A stretch of DNA of 64,000 nt from Gaoshiqia hydrogeniformans (GCF_049347105.1 NZ_CP186334.1:3596001-3660000); one strand, 5' to 3'; counted from the stretch's first letter, positions 56,586 through 64,000 are shown. The notes: generated by a model from the letters alone, not told the origin. A program made the numbers and translations.

Positions 56586-57467
56586 ATGAATACCTTACGA
56601 ATCAGTTTGGATGCCGTTACCATTGACGGGCTGACGCTGCATCAAAGTATTTTATTGATTTTAGGATGCCTGGTCTTTCTGGCAGTTATCCTCTTTATCC
56701 TGGTAAAAATCAGCCAGGGTCAAAAGATGCCAAAACAAGTGTTTTTACTGGTCCTGATCTCAATTCTGATGATCGCCTTCCCCGGGGTCAATAAGATTTC
56801 CTTTATGGGATTTTCGGTTGAATTACAAAAAGAAATAGATCGGCTGAAAGACGATCCATCCAATCCGGAAGCCCGGGATAACCTGATTGAAATGGTTTCG
56901 AACAGCGATGAATCAGTGATCTATTCGCCCAAGAACCTGACCCGGATGGCCGAAGCCAGAAACATGCTTGGCGATTACCCTGCCGCTATACGTGATGCAG
57001 AAAAAGCCTTGCAGAAGAGCCCGGGTTATGCTCCGGCTCAAAATGTTCGGGCAATCGCCGAAACTGGCCAGGCCATCAATGTTTTGGAGCAAAATCCAAA
57101 TGATCCCCGCGCGATCATGGTTTTGGAACAGAATGCGAGGGTACTGGAACGTTTGCCTGTTCAGGATAAGTATACCGAACTCCGGATTGCGGAGGCTAAT
57201 TTACTGACCGGAGAAACGATGAAAGCCAGAGAACGTGCTGCAACCGTCCTGTATACAAATCCGGATGATGCGAAAGCCGCTGAAATTATTCAGTTGACCG
57301 AAACCGCTGAAAATATTCAGCGGGTAAGGGAAAACCCGGCTGATACGATGGCCCGGTTAATGGTGCAGGAGGATATCCGAAATTTGGATACACAACCAAC
57401 CAGGTCGGCCACCAAAAGTATCCTGTCGGACAGGGCCAGGAATTCACTCAAAATGGTCGACCCGTAG
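56586..57467 (+). CDS. Membrane-anchored TPR-like protein in the eCIS locus
   Basis: 293 aa. Two transmembrane helices lie near the N-terminus (about 22-43 and 50-68; LVFLAVILFILVKI and VFLLVLISILMIAFPGV). They are followed by a soluble helical domain with TPR-like repeats (MLGDYPAAIRDAEKALQKSP; AEANLLTGETMKARERAATV). No known family. The adjacent lysozyme-like gene makes a role in particle release or membrane anchoring imaginable, for example a holin-like or docking function. The domain size is unlike small classical holins. Confidence 0.7.
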   Translation: MNTLRISLDAVTIDGLTLHQSILLILGCLVFLAVILFILVKISQGQKMPKQVFLLVLISILMIAFPGVNKISFMGFSVELQKEIDRLKDDPSNPEARDNLIEMVSNSDESVIYSPKNLTRMAEARNMLGDYPAAIRDAEKALQKSPGYAPAQNVRAIAETGQAINVLEQNPNDPRAIMVLEQNARVLERLPVQDKYTELRIAEANLLTGETMKARERAATVLYTNPDDAKAAEIIQLTETAENIQRVRENPADTMARLMVQEDIRNLDTQPTRSATKSILSDRARNSLKMVDP

Positions 57468-57518
57468 CCCCGCTTAACCGGAAAATTTTTAGCGCCAATC
57501 ATCAAAATATAGGAACCC

Positions 57519-58307
57519 ATGTCGAAAGTAAAGTTCACTCAAACCTTAAAAGACGAATATGTTCATCTGTTTAATCATTGCCGCATTGCCGGGGATAAAC
57601 TCGGCGCGGTAGAGCAGATCATCCGTCAACTGGAAAATAATCAGCCGCGTTACGCGCAGGTGGGCGCATTGTTAAATGTCCCCTGGTATTTTATCGCGGT
57701 GATCCACAACATGGAGTCGTCGCTGAATTTCGACCGGCATTTGCACAACGGCGATCCGTTAAGCGGGCGGACGATCCATGTGCCGGCCGGTCATCCCAAA
57801 CAGGGGCAACCGCCCTTCAGTTGGGAAACCAGCGCTGCCGACGCCCTGAAGTTACGAAACCTGCACCGGTGGACCGACTGGAGTGTAAGCGCCCTGCTTT
57901 ACCAGCTCGAAGGTTACAACGGATGGGGCTACCGCCTGTATCATCCGCACGTGTTGTCGCCCTATTTATGGAGCTTTTCCAATCATTACGCCAGTGGGAA
58001 ATATGTGGCCGACGGCACCTGGTCCGATTCTGCTATCTCAAAACAGTGCGGGGCGGCAGTTATTCTCCGCCGGATGCTGGAGCTGAAAATGATTGAAATT
58101 GAAGAAGAAAGCATCATGGTCGATCCGGAGTTACCGCTGGTGTATTATTCGCCGGATGGAAAAACGGAATATGGCGAGAAATTGCAGCAGTTTCTAAACC
58201 AGTTTCCTGGCGTGTTTATAAAGGAAGATGGTTGGCCGGGAGAGAAGACCTCGGATGCGTTTAAAAGAGTTACCGGGAATTACCTGCAGGGCGACCCGAG
58301 GGCATGA
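57519..58307 (+). CDS. Lysozyme-like endolysin with peptidoglycan-binding tail
   Basis: 262 aa, no signal peptide. Residues about 40-180 match a lysozyme-fold family: FIAVIHNMESSLNFDRHLHNGDPL with candidate catalytic Glu66, TIHVPAGHP, and LYQLEGYNGWGYR. The C-terminal 45 residues resemble a peptidoglycan-binding repeat (LNQFPGVFIKEDGWPGEKTSDAF). It should cut the glycan strands of the cell wall. Without a secretion signal it would act after membrane damage or from the particle, so it may lyse the producer to release eCIS particles, or be carried by them. Confidence 0.78.
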   Translation: MSKVKFTQTLKDEYVHLFNHCRIAGDKLGAVEQIIRQLENNQPRYAQVGALLNVPWYFIAVIHNMESSLNFDRHLHNGDPLSGRTIHVPAGHPKQGQPPFSWETSAADALKLRNLHRWTDWSVSALLYQLEGYNGWGYRLYHPHVLSPYLWSFSNHYASGKYVADGTWSDSAISKQCGAAVILRRMLELKMIEIEEESIMVDPELPLVYYSPDGKTEYGEKLQQFLNQFPGVFIKEDGWPGEKTSDAFKRVTGNYLQGDPRA

Positions 58308-58359
58308 ATTGAAATCGGGCAGCTGACATACGAATACATAACCCTTAAAATAGATCACA

Positions 58360-58821
58360 ATGAACAAAGAAGAGAGAAAAGCCAGAAGGAAAGAGAAAAA
58401 AGAGCAGCGAAAAATCCAAAGGGCTGAAAAACAGGAGCAATTTAAATTGCTGGTAAAAGCTGCCGAGCAGGTCGATATTCAGGTCGATCTGGATGGATCG
58501 CCAAAATTTGTCGATGTGTTTAATCAGGTTTGGCCCGTATTACAGCCGGCGCTGAACTATCTGAAATTACTTTCCATTACCGGGCCCAAAGTGGATCAGG
58601 CGCTGCAATTTGTAATCGATCTGGGAGTCCGTATTTCAACCGGTTCGGCATCCGAAGAAGAACAAACAGAATTTATAAAAAAACTGGATCTTGTTTGGGG
58701 CCCCTTGAAAATCGGCCTGGGAATCGCCAAATCGTTTACAAACGATAAAGTGGATGATATTTTGGACAAAATCATCGAAATCGGCGATTGGATAACCGAT
58801 AACGAAGATAATCTAAATTAA
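58360..58821 (+). CDS. Unknown 153-aa protein with very basic N-terminus
   Basis: No family recognised. Residues 1-25 are dense in Lys/Arg/Glu (KEERKARRKEKKEQRK) and predicted helical. The remainder is a soluble helical domain (FNQVWPVLQPALNYLKLLS, ALQFVIDLGVRISTG, FIKKLDLVWGPLKIGLGIA). No signal peptide and no clear membrane helix. It lies 52 bp after the lysozyme gene and 5 bp before the patatin gene, so it probably works with the lipase, for example as partner or immunity protein; this is a guess from position. Confidence 0.65.
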   Translation: MNKEERKARRKEKKEQRKIQRAEKQEQFKLLVKAAEQVDIQVDLDGSPKFVDVFNQVWPVLQPALNYLKLLSITGPKVDQALQFVIDLGVRISTGSASEEEQTEFIKKLDLVWGPLKIGLGIAKSFTNDKVDDILDKIIEIGDWITDNEDNLN

Positions 58822-58826
58822 ATACT

Positions 58827-59858
58827 ATGGCAGCACAATTTCGTAACCTGATATTCGAAGGCGGTGGGGTGAAAGGAATCGCCTACATCGGCGCGATGCA
58901 AATTCTGGAGCAGCGAGGCATGCTTTTTCCTATAAAGCGTGCGGGGGGCACCAGCGCGGGCGCGATTAACGCCCTGATATTCTCCCTGGGGTATAACATC
59001 CGCGAACAATTGGAGATTATGGAATCTACAAATTTTAAAGAATTCATGGATAATTCTTTCGGATTGATCCGGGACATCAGGCGACTGGCCAAAGATTTTG
59101 GGTGGAATAAAGGTGACTTCTTCACGAAATGGATCGGAAACCTGATCGAGAAAAAACTGGGAAGCCGCGATGCCACTTTTGGCGATCTGAAAGCTGCCGG
59201 TTTGCCCGACCTGTACGTAATTGGAACCAATTTATCAACCGGTTTTGCCGAAGTTTTCTCTGCCGAACGGCATGCCGGTATGCCGCTTCATAAAGCTGTG
59301 CGGATCAGCATGGCTATTCCCTTGTTTTTTGCGGCTGTCAGACATGGCGACCGGGACGACGTGTATGTCGACGGCGGGGTGATGCAAAATTTTCCGATAA
59401 AACTTTTCGACCGCGAACGCTACATCGATATGGACGACGAAAGCGGAGCTGCCCGAAAAACGGAATATTACAACCGGGAAAACGCAAAGCTTTCGTTAAG
59501 CAATCCCGGCAGGAGCCCGTATGTTTACAACCGGCAAACCCTGGGCTTGCGTCTCGATTCTCAGAAACTGATTGCGGCATTCCGGTATAACGAACCCCTG
59601 GAGGGAAAGCCAATTAAAAACTTTACCGATTATGCCAAGGGCTTGATGAATGCCATCATGCAGGTGCAGGAAAATCAGCATTTGTATGGCGACGATTGGC
59701 AACGGACCATTTATATCAATACGCTCGATGTGAAAGCGACCGACTTTAAGCTGACCGACGAGAAAAAGAAAGCATTGCTCATCCAGGGGATTGATGGAGC
59801 CGAAAACTATTTCAGTTGGTTTGATAATCCGGACGAACATCCGGTAAACCGTGTGTAA
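58827..59858 (+). CDS. Patatin-like phospholipase
   Basis: 343 aa. The patatin catalytic dyad is intact: nucleophile Ser43 in GGTSAGAINAL, oxyanion loop GGGVKGIAYIG near the N-terminus, and Asp182 in VDGGVMQNFP. Patatin-like enzymes hydrolyse acyl chains of membrane lipids. No signal peptide, so it is cytosolic or loaded into the particle. Last gene of the eCIS strand, 14 bp from the convergent LuxR gene. It could be an injected effector or a self-lysis enzyme. Confidence 0.9.
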   Translation: MAAQFRNLIFEGGGVKGIAYIGAMQILEQRGMLFPIKRAGGTSAGAINALIFSLGYNIREQLEIMESTNFKEFMDNSFGLIRDIRRLAKDFGWNKGDFFTKWIGNLIEKKLGSRDATFGDLKAAGLPDLYVIGTNLSTGFAEVFSAERHAGMPLHKAVRISMAIPLFFAAVRHGDRDDVYVDGGVMQNFPIKLFDRERYIDMDDESGAARKTEYYNRENAKLSLSNPGRSPYVYNRQTLGLRLDSQKLIAAFRYNEPLEGKPIKNFTDYAKGLMNAIMQVQENQHLYGDDWQRTIYINTLDVKATDFKLTDEKKKALLIQGIDGAENYFSWFDNPDEHPVNRV

Positions 59859-59872
59859 AATCGATCTCCGGT

Positions 59873-60523
59873 TCAGATGATCATTGCTTTTACAGCTTCT
59901 TTGATTAACTCGGCTGTATTTTTGGCATTTAATTTTTGTCTCAAATGTTTTCGGTGGGTAATGACCGTTGTCTCACTGATATTTAGTTTATCGCCAATGA
60001 TTTTCGCAGAATCTCCATTGGCGATATATTTTAATACTTCTGCTTCCCGGGGCGAGATATTGCCGAGAGGTTCAGCTTTACTTTTTTGCTTTTTTTTCCG
60101 GATTATCCCCGCGATTCTGCCCGCGGATAAAATCAGCACATACAGGTTCACATCCATCCATTCTTCCTTTTGGTCCTTGATGCGAAATGAGAAACTTTTC
60201 TCGAAATCGTTCAGGTTTTCACCCGTCAGCTCTTTTTTCGATTTGATAAATTCAATCAGTTCGCTTAAAAAATTCGAGTAATCTGACGGGTAAATCAGGT
60301 TTTTTAAGAATAAAATGCTGTCATGGAAAAGACCATCGCAGTCGAGACCGGTTATTTCTCTGAAAGCCGGGCTAACATGCCGGCACAGATCCTTATCCAG
60401 GTCGTAAACTATATCGAGCTCTTTTGCTTTTAACTTAAAGCGTTCAAAAAAATGGTTTAACTGTGTTTTTTCGTCAACTGGTAGTTCTTCAATTTCATCA
60501 CCAACTGTCTGGTATCCCTTCAT
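59873..60523 (-). CDS. PAS-LuxR transcriptional regulator
   Basis: 216 aa. The N-terminal part (about 25-140) resembles a PAS sensor (FFERFKLKAKELDIVYDLDK; HVSPAFREITGLD; LIYPSDYSNFL). A LuxR-type helix-turn-helix is at about 150-212 (SPREAEVLKYIANGDSAKIIGDKLNISETTVITH). There is no receiver domain with a phosphorylation site. It converges with the eCIS and is a candidate regulator of it or of the SLC13 gene, but nothing in the sequence proves the target. Confidence 0.88.
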   Translation of the reverse strand: MKGYQTVGDEIEELPVDEKTQLNHFFERFKLKAKELDIVYDLDKDLCRHVSPAFREITGLDCDGLFHDSILFLKNLIYPSDYSNFLSELIEFIKSKKELTGENLNDFEKSFSFRIKDQKEEWMDVNLYVLILSAGRIAGIIRKKKQKSKAEPLGNISPREAEVLKYIANGDSAKIIGDKLNISETTVITHRKHLRQKLNAKNTAELIKEAVKAMII

Positions 60524-60728
60524 AATATCTTCCCCTATAATTACTTGAATTCTATCTGTTAATCTCGTAACTAAATCTTAAAACGGGCAATACGCTAAAG
60601 TATTTCAGGGTTTGGGTTATTGCGGTTTTTTAAAGGTGCATCAATGGTGCGCGACCTAATATTAATCAGGGGTAATCAAGATAGGTGACCCTTCTTTTTT
60701 GTGTTGTTTAACATGTATTTACATGGGC

Positions 60729-62534
60729 CTAAAACGGCCAGATAAGCGGCACTAAAATTACAGAAATCAGAAAGGCCAGAATGTTCAGTGGCAAGCCGGT
60801 TTTCGTGTAATCGGCAAACTTATAATTTCCCAGGCCTTGCACCAGGAGGTTAGTTTGATAACCGATCGGAGTTGAAAAACTGGCAGAAGCGGCAATACAA
60901 ATTGTAATAAAGAAGGGTTTGGGATCGGCATGTAATTGCTGAGCAGCCGAATAGGCAATCGGGAAGATGAGCGCTGCAGCTGCATTGTTGGTAATTACCT
61001 CGGTAAAAATGGATGTAATCAGGTAAATGGTAATCAAAACGCCGATTGGTCCGAAGGATTTTGAGAAATTGATGGCTGTTGTTGCGATGGAGTCGGCGGC
61101 GCCGGAGTTTTGCAGCGCTTTACTGAGTCCAAAAGCACAGGCAATGGTGATCAGGGTATCCCACGAAATGGCTTTCGTGTATTTCCGGTTTGGCAAAATA
61201 TTGATCCAGGTCATCAGTACGGCTACAATGGCAGCAAAATAAAACATGTCGGGTTTTTCACCATTGATGTCGGGCAGGTAACGGCCAACCGTGGCCCCAA
61301 TAATCATTAACAACACCAGCAGTAAAGCGAACAATCGTTGTCCCCGGTAGCGGGGTGGGGGTATTTCTCCGATAAATGAAGTCAGGTAGAAACTTTTCGA
61401 TTCGCCCCAGTTTTTGATAAAATTTTCGTTGGTAAGCAAAACCAGGCTATCGCCGTCTTTCATTCTGACAGAGCCAACGTTGGTGGAGATGGTTTCTCCG
61501 TTCCGGTAAACCGCCAGGACCTCGGCCTGGTAGTGGCTCAGAAAGTCAAATTCGTCGATCGTTTGGTTTATTCCCGGAAAACGCGGGGCAATGACGGCTT
61601 CGATGTGTTTAATGTCGGTGCTTTTATAGAATTTACCAAAGCCCTTCATTGCTTTTAGCTCCAGTTGCCGGTGTGTAATCAGCGGAACCAGCGCTTCCGA
61701 TTTTACAGCAACAACAAGCTTATCGTCCTGCTGAAGTTCAAATTTTCCTTTGCGGGTGTCAATAATAACGCCTTCGCGTTCAACCGAATGAATAATCACA
61801 TCCTTGAGTTGCTGAGATCTTCCGTTGTTTAACAGCTCACCAACCAGCGAACTGTTTGACGAAAGGGTGGCATCCAAAAAATATTGTTTGTAATCCAGCC
61901 GGTTTCGTTTATTATTGTTCTTTTTACCCGGTAATATTTTGTGTCCGATAAAAGCCATGTAGATAAAACCGCCCAGAGCAATCCAGATTCCTACTTTACC
62001 CAGTTCAAACATATTCAGGCCTTTCAAGCCGTTATCCAGCATTAAGCCGTGTACGACCAGGTTTGTTGAGGTTCCGATTAATGTGCAAAGTCCTCCCAGT
62101 ATGGTGGCATACGATAACGGGATTAAAAATTTCTGAGGTGAAAGGTTCATTTTTTCAGCCCAGTTTTTTACCATCGGTGCAAAGATAATCACGACCGGCG
62201 TGTTATTCAGAAATGCAGAAATAGCCGAAACAGGGATCAGTATTTTAGCCAGCATGACCGGCATTCGTCCCCGTCGTCTCGGAAGAAAAGCTTTGGCGAC
62301 AATATTCAAGGCGCCGGTTTGCCTCACCCCTTCGCTAACCAAAAAGAGCGCTCCCACCGTGAGCATTCCTTTGTTGGAGAAACCGGCCAGGCTCTCCTGC
62401 GCATTAACGACCCCCGTTGCCATTAAAACCACCAACGCCGAAAACAACAACATCCCCGGCCTCATCCAGTCATTTACCAGGGCGATAATCATGATCACGA
62501 TAACAGCAAGGACGAAGTAACCTTCAAAAGTCAT
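60729..62534 (-). CDS. SLC13-type transporter with TrkA-C regulatory domains
   Basis: 601 aa with about 10-12 membrane helices in two halves. SAFLNNTPVVIIFAPMV near 110 and TEVITNNAAAALIFPIAY near 510 are the paired SNT/NNT-type substrate loops of the DASS/SLC13 family. Between the halves lie two RCK_C/TrkA-C domains (about 205-290 and 300-385; DKLVVAVKSEALVPL; DGDSLVLLTNENFI). These transporters move sulfate or dicarboxylates with sodium; the bacterial RCK-containing branch is often called sulfate or anion permease. Substrate not determined. Confidence 0.9.
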   Translation of the reverse strand: MTFEGYFVLAVIVIMIIALVNDWMRPGMLLFSALVVLMATGVVNAQESLAGFSNKGMLTVGALFLVSEGVRQTGALNIVAKAFLPRRRGRMPVMLAKILIPVSAISAFLNNTPVVIIFAPMVKNWAEKMNLSPQKFLIPLSYATILGGLCTLIGTSTNLVVHGLMLDNGLKGLNMFELGKVGIWIALGGFIYMAFIGHKILPGKKNNNKRNRLDYKQYFLDATLSSNSSLVGELLNNGRSQQLKDVIIHSVEREGVIIDTRKGKFELQQDDKLVVAVKSEALVPLITHRQLELKAMKGFGKFYKSTDIKHIEAVIAPRFPGINQTIDEFDFLSHYQAEVLAVYRNGETISTNVGSVRMKDGDSLVLLTNENFIKNWGESKSFYLTSFIGEIPPPRYRGQRLFALLLVLLMIIGATVGRYLPDINGEKPDMFYFAAIVAVLMTWINILPNRKYTKAISWDTLITIACAFGLSKALQNSGAADSIATTAINFSKSFGPIGVLITIYLITSIFTEVITNNAAAALIFPIAYSAAQQLHADPKPFFITICIAASASFSTPIGYQTNLLVQGLGNYKFADYTKTGLPLNILAFLISVILVPLIWPF

Positions 62535-62551
62535 AACGGGAGTTTTGCCAG

Positions 62552-62559
62552 CAAAGGTA
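62552..62559 (-). promoter_or_regulatory. Putative -7 element of the SLC13 gene
   Basis: TACCTTTG on the minus strand fits TAnnTTTG and lies 18 bases before the start codon. No clear -33 partner was seen. Confidence 0.35.
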
Positions 62560-62707
62560 GGTTTATTTGCTTAGGCTGGTATGGAGTAAAATACTTATTT
62601 CGCTGCCGCCTGAGGCGAAACAAAAATTTTGACAATCATTAATGATCTCATTATCTGGAAAGAATTAAAAAGAAAAACAGGAAAGCTGTTTTTTTGTGCT
62701 TTTTTGT

Positions 62708-62737
62708 TTTGTATTTTTGATTTTTCGTCTACTTTTG
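62708..62737 (+). promoter_or_regulatory. Promoter of the tRNA-Lys gene
   Basis: TACTTTTG (62730-62737) is an exact Bacteroidota -7 element; TTTG (62708-62711) is the -33 element, 18 bases upstream. The tRNA begins 37 bases later. Confidence 0.75.
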
Positions 62738-62773
62738 CACCGCCTTTAAACAAAAAGGCACACCAATAAGGAT

Positions 62774-62849
62774 GACTCAGTAGCTCAGCAGGTAGAGCAC
62801 ATCCCTTTTAAGGATGGGGTCCTGGGTTCGAATCCCAGCTGAGTCACCA
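62774..62849 (+). tRNA. tRNA-Lys (anticodon TTT)
   Basis: 76 nt with full cloverleaf. Acceptor stem GACTCAG/CTGAGTC, D-stem GCTC/GAGC, anticodon stem CATCC/GGATG with loop CTTTTAA (anticodon TTT at 62807-62809), T-stem CTGGG/CCCAG with loop TTCGAAT, and encoded CCA end. tRNA 3' ends are common insertion sites for islands; an excisionase-type gene follows about 270 bases downstream. Confidence 0.97.
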
Positions 62850-62870
62850 AAAAGAAAGTCAAAAAGACTT

Positions 62871-62907
62871 AAAAGCGCTTAAATCAACCGGTTTAGGCGC
62901 TTTTTTA
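62871..62907 (+). terminator. Rho-independent terminator of tRNA-Lys
   Basis: AAAGCGCTTAAA pairs with TTTAGGCGCTTT over 12 bp (one G-T pair) around an 8-base loop, followed by a run of T. It lies 22 bases after the tRNA end. Confidence 0.85.
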
Positions 62908-63052
62908 TTTTGCGGAAGGCACCAAAATATTCAATAAATCGGATCAGATGATATTTCTGGTGGATTAAATTTTCAAGCATAAATTTTAGCGACTCTGAAG
63001 AGGAAATATTTTGGATCACTTCAAAAAGTAGGTGGAGAAAAAAAATAAATCC

Positions 63053-63073
63053 GTTGACTAAATGTTGACTAAA
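63053..63073. repeat. 11-bp direct repeat near the tRNA
   Basis: GTTGACTAAA occurs twice, at 63053-63062 and 63064-63073, in the gap between tRNA-Lys and the excisionase-type gene. It may be a binding site for the HTH protein or part of an attachment region; no other support. Confidence 0.35.
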
Positions 63074-63120
63074 AAATAAAAAGAATGCTACTAAGATATT
63101 CTTTTTCAATTGATTAAGTT

Positions 63121-63441
63121 TTGTTTTTGTGGTTTACGCCAGAACAACTCAAAGAACTTTTCAAGGAAAGTTTCAAAGAATTAGCAGGGCAAATAAATTT
63201 AGCTGATATGTCTCCTGCCAAAACAGATAATTTAGCTAGTCCTTGCCTGCAAGAAAAGATTAATGAAGTCTTTCTTACCAGACAGCAAACTGCAAATTAT
63301 CTGCAAATCTCTCTTCCAACTCTTCATCAGTACACGAAACAGGGTTTGATTAATTCGTATCGTATCGGAAATAAAATACGGTATAAACTTACTGAGATAG
63401 AGGACACGATGAAAAAACGCAACTATGGAAGGAGGGCTTAA
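63121..63441 (+). CDS. Excisionase-type helix-turn-helix protein
   Basis: Up to 106 aa. The HTH_17/MerR-like excisionase domain is at about 50-98: VFLTRQQTANYLQISLPTLHQYTKQG and a basic YRIGNKIRYKLTEIE wing. The start is uncertain: no ATG precedes the conserved part closely; TTG at 63121 or 63127 or the ATG at residue 29 are options. Such small DNA-binding proteins accompany integrases or sit in front of restriction-modification genes in Bacteroidota islands. GC content is low (22 of 60 bases in one sampled line), unlike the eCIS region. Confidence 0.75.
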   Translation: MFLWFTPEQLKELFKESFKELAGQINLADMSPAKTDNLASPCLQEKINEVFLTRQQTANYLQISLPTLHQYTKQGLINSYRIGNKIRYKLTEIEDTMKKRNYGRRA

Positions 63442-63443
63442 GC

Positions 63444-63662
63444 ATGAGGCACAAAAACGATTATTCCGCGATAGTATTCTTTGAAACACAAAAGCCCAAA
63501 AAATGGGCATTTATTCACAAGCTCAGCACGTTCCGAAATTTTTTGGACAAACAACATTCAAGCTGGGAATACATGAATGTTTACGATCGGAGAAATAAAA
63601 CATTTTTAAGACGACTACACAAAGATGAAGTAACACCCGACTTTATCGAAATATCATGTTGA
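63444..63662 (+). CDS. Unknown 72-aa protein next to the HTH gene
   Basis: 72 aa, starting 2 bp after the HTH gene stop, so co-transcribed. Mixed charged sequence with aromatic residues (FFETQKPKKWAFIHKL, FLDKQHSSWEYMNVYDRRN). No signal peptide or membrane helix, no family recognised. Tight spacing supports a real gene. Confidence 0.6.
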   Translation: MRHKNDYSAIVFFETQKPKKWAFIHKLSTFRNFLDKQHSSWEYMNVYDRRNKTFLRRLHKDEVTPDFIEISC

Positions 63663-63963
63663 ATCAATCAAAGAATGTAACCAAAGCAAAATGAGAATTA
63701 GTCTTGTTGACGATTGAAGGTCTGGATAGGGATATCCGGGCTTTTTTTTTAACCTTTAAAATCTTACAGAGTAAACCTTCAGAATTGGTATTTATAATAG
63801 TGTAACTTTTCCGATTGGGAAGGGGGTATTGCAAAAATGACCATTTGCCAAATCCGAAATCAAAAGCAACCCGATAGTTTTAATTTTTACCAGCCTGCTT
63901 CAAGCTGGTTGACAAATGAAAATTGTAACTTGCAGCTTTTTATAACAGAACTGAAATAAGCAA
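63663..63963 (+). other. Non-coding gap before the methyltransferase start
   Basis: About 300 AT-rich bases without a convincing gene. A weak hairpin GGATA/TATCC at about 63724-63737, followed by GGGC and nine T, could end the HTH/72-aa transcript. Promoter elements for the next gene are expected here but no exact TAnnTTTG was found. Confidence 0.5.
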
Positions 63964-64000
63964 ATGCCAACATTACACTGGATAGGAAAAGAAAAAGTCA
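63964..64000 (+). CDS. Start of a type III restriction-modification methyltransferase (partial)
   Basis: Only 12 codons are visible, reading MPTLHWIGKEKV, cut by the right edge. This opening closely matches the highly conserved N-terminus I know from type III-like site-specific adenine methyltransferases (Mod). With the excisionase-type protein upstream and the tRNA-Lys insertion site, a restriction-modification or defence island is likely to continue to the right. The short length keeps this tentative. Confidence 0.5.
   Translation, partial: MPTLHWIGKEKV

Larger units (their letters stand above)
29116..59858 (+). other. Extracellular contractile injection system (eCIS) locus
   Basis: Twenty-three plus-strand genes in about 30.7 kb with tiny gaps or overlaps. 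Core parts of an Afp/PVC/AlgoCIS-type particle are all recognisable: cap, sheath, two tube-type proteins, DUF5908, LysM hub, VgrG-like spike, PAAR tip, gp25 wedge, two large wedge proteins, tape measure and AAA+ ATPase. Two DUF4157 (eCIS-core) proteins, a lysozyme-like protein and a patatin-like lipase are embedded. There is no TssJLM membrane complex and no phage capsid or packaging gene, so it is neither T6SS nor prophage. Only one sheath gene and no recognisable fibre gene are present. Confidence 0.93.

Noticed and set aside
62879..63109. Minus-strand 76-aa reading frame next to tRNA-Lys
   Set aside because: It overlaps the tRNA terminator, is Phe/Ile-rich low-complexity sequence and has no family resemblance.

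Overview
The window looks like a chromosomal segment of a marine or sediment Bacteroidota, probably near Prolixibacteraceae/Marinilabiliales. Support for this: a SusC/SusD pair with an ECF sigma/FecR regulator, TAnnTTTG-type promoter elements, Bacteroidota-only families (DUF5123-type and PL10-DUF1593 proteins), and a base composition near the middle of the range. The species assignment is inference.

Region 1 (3-28813, almost all on the minus strand) is a carbohydrate block. It starts with the end of an OPA-type MFS transporter (plus strand). Next comes a pectin utilisation locus: a secreted DUF1593 lipoprotein, a PL10-DUF1593 fusion, a PL1-like pectate lyase, a DUF5123-type surface lipoprotein, SusD, an STN-bearing SusC, FecR and an ECF sigma factor. 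Upstream in the same direction lies a sugar-import and pentose-type catabolic set: a ribose-class ABC importer (permease, ATPase, DUF2291, binding lipoprotein), a DUF5060-type glycosidase, a split transketolase, an L-fucose/arabinose-isomerase-like protein, an FGGY kinase, a DeoR regulator, and then ribB. Pectate lyases, a furanose-like importer, an FGGY kinase lacking a glycerol-binding glutamine and a split transketolase together suggest catabolism of apiose from pectin (apiogalacturonan or RG-II). This is a hypothesis. The 23.7-27.4 kb stretch holds several arrays of degenerate 7-bp tandem repeats and a palindromic MITE/REP-like element.

Region 2 (29116-59858, plus strand) is a long, apparently complete extracellular contractile injection system (eCIS; Afp/PVC/AlgoCIS class). 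Order: Pvc16-like cap, an unknown 292-aa protein, one sheath, two tube-type proteins, DUF5908, LysM protein, VgrG-like spike, PAAR tip, gp25, two large baseplate proteins, a 1406-aa PKD protein where a fibre gene usually sits, the tape-measure protein, two DUF4157 (eCIS-core) proteins, a TPR protein, the AAA+ ATPase, a membrane/TPR protein, a lysozyme-like protein, a basic 153-aa protein and a patatin-like lipase. The second DUF4157 protein (1223 aa) carries an HNH-like nuclease motif inside an AT-rich internal segment flanked by GC-rich eCIS sequence, so it looks like a swappable toxin cassette. The lysozyme and membrane protein suggest a built-in lysis/release module.

Region 3 (59873-64000) holds a PAS-LuxR regulator convergent with the eCIS, an SLC13-type transporter, and a tRNA-Lys(TTT) gene with promoter and terminator. 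Beyond it is an AT-rich stretch with an excisionase-type HTH gene, a small unknown gene, and at the right edge the first 12 codons of what looks like a type III restriction-modification methyltransferase. This is probably the start of a tRNA-associated defence island.
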